Position numbers and translations under genes: made by a program. Below are positions 57,568-64,000 of a DNA stretch of 64,000 nucleotides, one piece after another. Every line of letters starts with the position of its first letter. Within the stretch, counting starts at the first letter, position 1. The stretch is from Meiothermus taiwanensis DSM 14542 (lineage in GTDB: Bacteria > Deinococcota > Deinococci > Deinococcales > Thermaceae), in the NCBI GenBank assembly GCA_000482765.1, contig AXWR01000010.1:1-64000 (forward strand), in the 5' to 3' direction. Below the pieces are notes generated by a model. It made no database searches, had not been told where the DNA came from, and was given only the letters and a program-made list of their open reading frames with translations.

Positions 57568-57597
57568 AGTAGAGATTTTTCTGGTGTTTGTGACAAA
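57568..57597 (-). promoter_or_regulatory. Candidate promoter and operator of the surface operon
   Basis: TTGTCA (57596-57591), 17-bp spacer, TCTACT (57573-57568). The palindrome TTTGTGACAAA (57587-57597) covers the -35 box and is a possible regulator site. Confidence 0.55.
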
Positions 57598-57860
57598 TGA
57601 CCATAAACTTTTAGACTGATGGTTAGGATATTGTCCAGGACACATTTTTTCGCTCAATGCACCTGCATACCGTGGGTGGGTATACCATCTAATGAGCAAT
57701 CTATAAGCATTTCGGTAGCATGGTTTGATCTTGTCAAAGTGAACGAATCGGTGATGAACGAACCGAATCTGGTATCAGAACCTCCAAACCGGCAGAAAAC
57801 AGCCTGGCCTGAATATAGACCAGGGGCATTACCGGCCAGCTGTTTTGAAGGATGGGGGCG
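57598..57860. other. Intergenic region with a partial R3 repeat
   Basis: Positions 57741-57778 (GAACGAATCGG...ACCGAATCTGGTATCA) match the inverted left part of R3 (GATACCAGATTCGGTT). No gene is visible in the rest of the region. Confidence 0.5.
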
Positions 57861-58343
57861 TTACGGAATGAGAACCACCCGCGCAACCATGTTGCGAAAA
57901 TGCATGGTGCCGGCGGTGGCCAGGCCGCTATCGAGCTGTATCCCTATCCAAAGGTTGCCGCTGTTGATGCCGTCGGTTAGTTTAGAACCCCTCAGCTTCA
58001 GGGTTTGAGTAGGGCTGGACTGGAAGTTGGCCGTGCCAATCTCTTCAAAGCTCGTGTTGCGGTCGCAGATGTAAAAGCCTTGGCTCTGGGTGCTGCACGG
58101 TTCTGTATCGGTGGCGTAAAAAGTGAAGGAAACCCCGGTTTTGTAGGTAAGGTTGCCCTCGAGTTCAACCCTGGACAAGCTGACTGGAGGCCGGTCGAAG
58201 CTTTGTTTCACAAACACAATTTTGTTGTTCTGAATAGCCGCCACGTCCACATCAAAATCGCGCAGGGCCACGCTCAAGGGCGCATTGCTACAGCCGAACA
58301 AAAGACCGCTAAGAACAAGAAGCAGCAGTGAGAACGAACGCAT
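57861..58343 (-). CDS. Lipoprotein of unknown function
   Basis: 160 aa. Signal peptide with lipobox (LLLLVLSGLLFGC; Cys18). The mature domain is beta-rich (LTYKTGVSFTFYATDTEP, LWIGIQLDSGLATAGTMHF), with a Cys pair at about 82 and 93. It lies 37 bp after pyrC on the same strand and could be read through from it, but nothing links it to pyrimidines. No family recognised. Confidence 0.7.
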   Translation of the reverse strand: MRSFSLLLLVLSGLLFGCSNAPLSVALRDFDVDVAAIQNNKIVFVKQSFDRPPVSLSRVELEGNLTYKTGVSFTFYATDTEPCSTQSQGFYICDRNTSFEEIGTANFQSSPTQTLKLRGSKLTDGINSGNLWIGIQLDSGLATAGTMHFRNMVARVVLIP

Positions 58344-58380
58344 AACACCTCAAGTTTAAATTAGCTCCTGAGTAAAGTAT

Positions 58381-59712
58381 TTAGGGGGCGGACTGTCCGA
58401 TTCCCTCACCCTCCATCGCTTTGCACACCATCTGCCCTTCCACCCAGGTGCACACCGGCCAGCCCTTTAATTCCCAGCCAGCCCAGGGGCTGAAGCGGGC
58501 CTTGGAAGCAAAGGTCTGGGGTTCCACTGCACGCTGGGCGCTCGGATTCCACAGCACCAGGCTGGCCTCGGCCCCTTCCTCCAGGTGCAGTGGGGGAAAA
58601 CCCAGGACGCGCCGGGGGCCGTCGGTAAAGCGGGCTACCAGCACATCCAGGGGAAAGCCCCGCTTTTCCACCAGCTCGGTGTAGAGCAGGGGCCAGCAGA
58701 CCTCGAGGCTGGGGATGCCAAAGGGGGCCCGCAACAAGTCGAGTTCCTTTTCATCCTGGGTGTGGGGGGCATGGTCGGTGCCGATGCAGTCGATGCTGCC
58801 GTCCAGCAATCCTTCGATAAGGGCTTCTACATCGCTCTGGGTGCGTAGGGGCGGGGCCACTTTGTAGAGGGGATTTAGCCCGTTCAGGGCTTCCTCGGTC
58901 AGGGTTAGATGGTGGGGCCCAACCTCGGTGGTAACGGGCAGACCCTGGTGTTTGGCCTGGCGGATGAGCTCGAGGCCCCGCCGGGTGCTCAGGTGCTGGA
59001 TGTGCAGCAGACGGTCGGGCGCTGCCTTGGCCGCCAGGCGATCTAGTACATACCGCACCACCTCTAGGTCTCTGGCGATGCGCGCACTCTCGGCGTAGCC
59101 GCTGTTGCCGGGCAGGCCCAGCCGGTACGAGACCGCCCCTTCGTTCATCACCCCGTTCCGCCGCAGTCCGGCATCTTCGGCATGCACCGCGACCACCAGG
59201 CCCCAGGAAGCCGCATACAGCAGGCCCTGCGCCAGCACACCGGCATCTTCGTTGGTTTTTCCGTCGTCGGTGAGCATGACGGCCCCAGCTTCCTGCAGCC
59301 GATGGGCCTCGCTCAGAACCTTACCCTCCTGGCCCTGGGTGAGGGCCGCCGCGGGGTGCAGCCGGGCCTGCTGGATCTGGGCTGCCTTTTTCTTTAAGGC
59401 CGCTACGATCTCGGGGTTATCGACCACGGGGGTGGTGTTGGGCATGGAGACTATATCGGTATACCCACCTCGAGCCGCCGCGGTTAGGCCGCTTTGCAGG
59501 TCTTCTTTGACCTCTTGTCCTGGTTCGCGTAGATGGGCGTGGGGGTCAAAGAAGCCCGGCGACAGGATCATCCCGCTCGCATCCAGTACGCTTGGGGCCT
59601 CACCCCCTGAGAGCGAAAGAATACGCCCCTCACCGATCAGCACATCGGCTGTGCCGTGGACTCCTCGTCCGTCTACCAGCTTTGCCTTTTTGATAAGAAA
59701 ATCGCCCTTCAT
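58381..59712 (-). CDS. pyrC: Dihydroorotase
   Basis: 443 aa from the ATG at 59712 (GGAG 4 nt upstream). Type I dihydroorotase motifs: [15 protein letters not shown] near residue 52 (metal His pair), [12 protein letters not shown] near 88, VHAEDAGL near 175, [12 protein letters not shown] near 230 and [17 protein letters not shown] near 297. It closes carbamoyl-aspartate to dihydroorotate. It follows pyrB by 14 bp. Confidence 0.96.
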   Translation of the reverse strand: MKGDFLIKKAKLVDGRGVHGTADVLIGEGRILSLSGGEAPSVLDASGMILSPGFFDPHAHLREPGQEVKEDLQSGLTAAARGGYTDIVSMPNTTPVVDNPEIVAALKKKAAQIQQARLHPAAALTQGQEGKVLSEAHRLQEAGAVMLTDDGKTNEDAGVLAQGLLYAASWGLVVAVHAEDAGLRRNGVMNEGAVSYRLGLPGNSGYAESARIARDLEVVRYVLDRLAAKAAPDRLLHIQHLSTRRGLELIRQAKHQGLPVTTEVGPHHLTLTEEALNGLNPLYKVAPPLRTQSDVEALIEGLLDGSIDCIGTDHAPHTQDEKELDLLRAPFGIPSLEVCWPLLYTELVEKRGFPLDVLVARFTDGPRRVLGFPPLHLEEGAEASLVLWNPSAQRAVEPQTFASKARFSPWAGWELKGWPVCTWVEGQMVCKAMEGEGIGQSAP

Positions 59713-59726
59713 GTGGCTCCTTGCAA

Positions 59727-61345
<1,619 letters not shown>

Positions 61346-61374
61346 TTAAAGGTGCGGGGAAAACCCCGCCCGTT

Positions 61375-61404
61375 ATGCTACGCCCTGGGGATGCCCTGGG
61401 TCAA
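61375..61404 (-). promoter_or_regulatory. Promoter of the pyr operon
   Basis: TTGACC (61404-61399), 18-bp spacer, TAGCAT (61380-61375). Confidence 0.6.
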
Positions 61405-61408
61405 GGGC

Positions 61409-61441
61409 AAAAAAAATGTGGCCCCCGGGTTCGGGAGCCAC
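61409..61441 (-). terminator. Terminator after the aldolase gene
   Basis: GTGGCTCCCG (61441-61432) and CGGGGGCCAC (61427-61418) with one T-G wobble, 4-nt loop, followed by eight T. Confidence 0.93.
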
Positions 61442-61459
61442 CCAATACCGCATGCCCGG

Positions 61460-62464
61460 CTAGCCCCGCGCGGCCTCCAGGCTGCCGTAGAGCGTCCACC
61501 AGGGCTTAGCCCCTTTGGCCAGCACCTGGTTGAGCAACTGGATGTTCTTCACGCCCTGATCCGAAAGCCAGGCCTCGAGCGCCTCCAGCCCCTGCTTAGC
61601 GTAGACCGGAATCCCGTCTTGCCAGGTGGCCCGCCCACACAGCACCCCGCTGAAGGGTACCCCGGCCTCGGCGGCCATCTCCAAAGACTCGCGGAAGACC
61701 GCATCGCTGACCCCGGCCGAGAGGTAGATGAAGGGCTTGCCGGCTGCGCTGGCGGTGTCCTTGAGGAACTGCAGGGCCTGGGCGCGGGTGTAGGCTTCCT
61801 CGCCCTTGAAACCCAGGGTGCCGCTGGTGTAGGCGATGTTGAAGGGCAGCTCCACCTTGAGCACGTCCACCCCGTAGCGGTCTTTGGAGAACTCCTCCAT
61901 GTACTTGGCTACGTAGCGGGGTTTGACTTTGGCGAACTCGAGGCCCTCGCCAAGCTGGTCGTTGTAGGCAATGGGCTCCAGGAAGAAAGGCACCTCCAGC
62001 GCGGCGCACTCGGCCCCCACCCGTTCGATAAAGGCGTGCTTGATATTGTTGATCTTGGGGTCGTCCTCGGGGTTGTAGTAAAGCAGAATCTTGACCGCGT
62101 CCCCCCCAAGCTCCACAATGCGCCGCACGCTGAGGTCGGGCAGCAGGTCGGGCAGGCGGCCTACCGTGCTGGTGTCGTACCCCGATTTCTCATAGGCCAG
62201 CAGCACACCGGTGCCGGGGGCTTTGTGCTTGAGCGCTGGCAGTCCGTACTCGGTGTCCATCAGAATCGCCGAGGCGTAGGGGGTGAGGATTTTGACCACC
62301 GCGGTTTTGAACTCGGTTAGCTCGGCGTCGCTCACCTCAGCACCGCGGGCTTTGGCGATGGCTTTGCGCAAGGAGCCCCGCTGATCCATCGCGGCCGCCG
62401 CGATCACGCCCTGTTCGTCGGCACAGGCCTGTATCCGTTCAAACTTTCCTTTGCTGAGTCCCAT
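61460..62464 (-). CDS. LacD-like class I aldolase (tagatose/fructose 1,6-bisphosphate)
   Basis: 334 aa from the ATG at 62464 (GGAG 6 nt upstream). The start IAAAAMDQRGSLRKA matches the AxDQRG motif of LacD/DhnA aldolases; ILMDTEYGLPALKHK near residue 70, KILLYYNPEDDP near 122, and KVELPFN near 205 holds the expected Schiff-base Lys. Cleaves tagatose or fructose 1,6-bisphosphate to triose phosphates. Diverges from a sugar-kinase gene 114 bp away, which could supply the phosphorylated sugar. Confidence 0.8.
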   Translation of the reverse strand: MGLSKGKFERIQACADEQGVIAAAAMDQRGSLRKAIAKARGAEVSDAELTEFKTAVVKILTPYASAILMDTEYGLPALKHKAPGTGVLLAYEKSGYDTSTVGRLPDLLPDLSVRRIVELGGDAVKILLYYNPEDDPKINNIKHAFIERVGAECAALEVPFFLEPIAYNDQLGEGLEFAKVKPRYVAKYMEEFSKDRYGVDVLKVELPFNIAYTSGTLGFKGEEAYTRAQALQFLKDTASAAGKPFIYLSAGVSDAVFRESLEMAAEAGVPFSGVLCGRATWQDGIPVYAKQGLEALEAWLSDQGVKNIQLLNQVLAKGAKPWWTLYGSLEAARG

Positions 62465-62578
62465 AGGTTTCTCCAACCAAGAGTTTACCCTACCTGCGGG
62501 CCTTTACATGCCGCACATAACTCCGGGCGCGAGGGTGTGTGGGCCTGTTAGACTCTTCATAGCTTTGTGGGAGGAAGC

Positions 62579-63499
62579 ATGCTAATTGTTGCTGGTGAGG
62601 CCCTGATCGATATGACCCCCATAACCCACAACGGTGGTATGGCTTATATGCCGCATCCTGGGGGTTCCCCCTACAACGTGGCCATAGGCGCGGGCCGTCT
62701 GGGTACGCCCACTGCGTTTCTGGGGTGCATCTCGCGCGATGCTTTTGGGCAGCTTCTAAGGAGCCATCTGGCCGCCAGCGGGGTCAGCCTGGATTACCTA
62801 AAGGAAAGCGAGCACCTGACCACCTTGGCCCTGGTGACCCCATCCGAGTCGGGCGAGTTTTTTTCCTTTTACTGTGAAAACACCGCCGACCGCATGCTTT
62901 ATCCCGAAGACCTGCCGGCCACGCTACCGCCCGGTGCGGCCCTGCACTTCGGCTCGTACTCGCTGGTGCTGGAGCCGGGGGCCTCGAGCCTCGAGCTTTT
63001 GATGCGACGCGAGGCCCGCCGCCGCCTGATCTCGCTTGACCCCAATGTGCGGCCTTTTCTGATTCCTAACCGCGAGGCCTACCTCGAGCGCCTCTTGGGC
63101 TGGCTCGAGCTGGCCGATCTGGTCAAGGTGAGCCAGGCCGACCTGGCCTGGCTCTACCCAGGCAAAAACCCAGAAACCATCGCCCAGGAGTGGAAACAGC
63201 AAGGCCCGGCGCTGGTGATCGTAACCCAGGGCGGCCAGGGGGCCTTGGCCGTGACCGGACAGTCTGTCCTTCGCGTTCAGGCCCCCAGGGTTTCTGTGGT
63301 AGATACGGTAGGGGCTGGAGATGCTTTTATGTCGGGTGCCTTGAGCTGGCTGTGGGAGCACGGTGCCTGGTCTCGAGCCGCGCTGGAATCGCTAAGCAGT
63401 GCACAGGTTACAGACCTACTGAACTTCGCCGCTAAAGTTGCGGCCATCACCTGCACCCGGGCCGGGGCCAACCCGCCCTGGCGGGCAGAGCTGTCCTAG
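62579..63499 (+). CDS. PfkB-family sugar kinase (fructokinase-like)
   Basis: 306 aa from the ATG at 62579 with GGGAGG 7 nt upstream. N-terminal MLIVAGEALIDM and PGGSPYNVAIGAGRLG near residue 31, and the C-terminal VDTVGAGDAFMSGALSWLW near 240 with the catalytic Asp. The form of the first motif is closest to fructokinases. Overlaps the convergent cupin gene by 4 bp. Confidence 0.85.
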   Translation: MLIVAGEALIDMTPITHNGGMAYMPHPGGSPYNVAIGAGRLGTPTAFLGCISRDAFGQLLRSHLAASGVSLDYLKESEHLTTLALVTPSESGEFFSFYCENTADRMLYPEDLPATLPPGAALHFGSYSLVLEPGASSLELLMRREARRRLISLDPNVRPFLIPNREAYLERLLGWLELADLVKVSQADLAWLYPGKNPETIAQEWKQQGPALVIVTQGGQGALAVTGQSVLRVQAPRVSVVDTVGAGDAFMSGALSWLWEHGAWSRAALESLSSAQVTDLLNFAAKVAAITCTRAGANPPWRAELS

Positions 63500-63909
63500 T
63501 CCGCTTTCTGGCGGTACTCTTCCTCCGATACGCGCTCCAGCCATTCGGTGCTCACCCCCTCCACCGCAGCCTGAATGGCTAGGTGGGTCATGGCGTGGGT
63601 GGGGCTGGCCCCGTGCCAGTGTTTCTCGCCGGCGGCAAAGTAAATGGTGTCGCCGGCTTTCATCTCACGCACCGGCTCACCCCAGCGCTGGAACCAGCCA
63701 ATCCCCGACTCCACGTGCAAAACCTGCCCTTGGGGGTGGGTGTGCCAGGCGGTGCGGGCCCCCGGCGCAAACATCACCCGCAGCACGTGCAGGTGCATGG
63801 GCGCGGGCGTGACCACCAGCTCGCTCAGGTAGACCGTGCCGGTGAACCACTCGGGCGGGCCTAAGCGGGTAGGGGCCTGGGGTACGAAGGTTTTCCACGG
63901 GCTTTCCAT
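63496..63909 (-). CDS. Metal-binding cupin, hydroxynitrile-lyase/carboxymuconolactone-decarboxylase-like
   Basis: 137 aa. A cupin with ligands HTHPQGQ near residue 56 (H-x-H-x3-Q) and a second His in GEKHWHGASPTHAMTHLAIQ near 95. The Gln in place of Glu and the KHWHGA ending fit the small Mn/Fe cupins related to bacterial hydroxynitrile lyases. In vivo substrate unknown. The ATG at 63909 has no strong ribosome site. Confidence 0.78.
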   Translation of the reverse strand: MESPWKTFVPQAPTRLGPPEWFTGTVYLSELVVTPAPMHLHVLRVMFAPGARTAWHTHPQGQVLHVESGIGWFQRWGEPVREMKAGDTIYFAAGEKHWHGASPTHAMTHLAIQAAVEGVSTEWLERVSEEEYRQKAD

Positions 63910-63949
63910 AGCTCGATGTTAGCGCACCTCAAGCAAAATGCCCGGGGGC

Positions 63950-64000
63950 CTAGAAAGCCCGCTCGTACTGCACCGGCCAGACCTTGGTGCCCAGGGCCTG
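63950..64000 (-). CDS. C-terminal end of an unidentified gene (cut by window edge)
   Basis: The minus strand is open from the edge to TAG at 63950, giving the 16 residues QALGTKVWPVQYERAF. Gap to the cupin start is 40 bp on the same strand, so an operon is plausible. Too short to assign. Confidence 0.4.
   Translation of the reverse strand, partial: QALGTKVWPVQYERAF

Overview
The window is chromosomal DNA of a GC-rich thermophile of the Thermaceae, most like Meiothermus. The pointers are: a caa3-type oxidase with a subunit II-cytochrome c fusion and a subunit I-III fusion of the YSHP type, a short xylose isomerase, a pyrR-pyrB-pyrC operon with a translated leader, many genes that start within about 10 nt of a -10 box (leaderless transcripts), and very frequent CTCGAG. 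I cannot name the species.

Layout. 1-3.7 kb: left-edge ISAs1-type transposase fragment, a DoxX-like gene, recO-spoIID, and a two-helix peptide. 4.0-7.8 kb: xylR-xylA-xylB. 7.9-14.4 kb: DUF305 protein, ctaA, ctaB, and the caa3 oxidase genes. 14.5-15.4 kb: tRNA-Lys, tRNA-Glu, tRNA-Val. 15.5-21.4 kb: DUF4384 protein, Rieske oxygenase, surface protein, esterase, GlcE-like protein and alpha/beta hydrolase. 21.3-27.4 kb (minus): PASTA protein, yraN, ubiD, two small proteins, an altered hemC and a Fur regulator. 27.6-34.6 kb: methyltransferase, PfkB kinase, tRNA-Trp beside a dead integrase, rarA, a degenerate GGDEF membrane protein, a class V aminotransferase with an attenuator-like leader, and dnaJ. 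34.6-42.2 kb (minus): mmsA, rny, recA-thpR-cinA, ygfZ. 42.5-57.5 kb (minus): five secreted/outer-membrane genes. 57.8-64 kb: lipoprotein, pyrR-pyrB-pyrC, a LacD-like aldolase, a sugar kinase, a cupin, and a truncated gene at the edge.

How the parts work together. ctaA and ctaB make the haem A that the adjacent caa3 oxidase needs. xylA and xylB take xylose to xylulose 5-phosphate under a ROK repressor. pyrR regulates pyrB and pyrC. cinA, thpR and recA form a competence/recombination operon. The five surface genes appear to build one envelope structure: signal peptides, shared N- and C-terminal blocks, DUF11 repeats, Asp-rich loops, one beta-barrel anchor, two ATGA overlaps, and a single leader carrying a terminator.

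Most notable beyond ordinary annotation: a composite family of dispersed palindromic repeats (here R3-R2-R1) at five or more sites; the 15-kb surface operon and its leader; the aminotransferase leader (promoter-embedded palindrome, 9-codon ORF, UUCG hairpin, T-tract); a HemC homologue without its catalytic Asp; a PASTA protein whose N-terminus looks like an isolated kinase N-lobe; and over-iteration of CTCGAG. All family calls come from reading motifs, without database searches.
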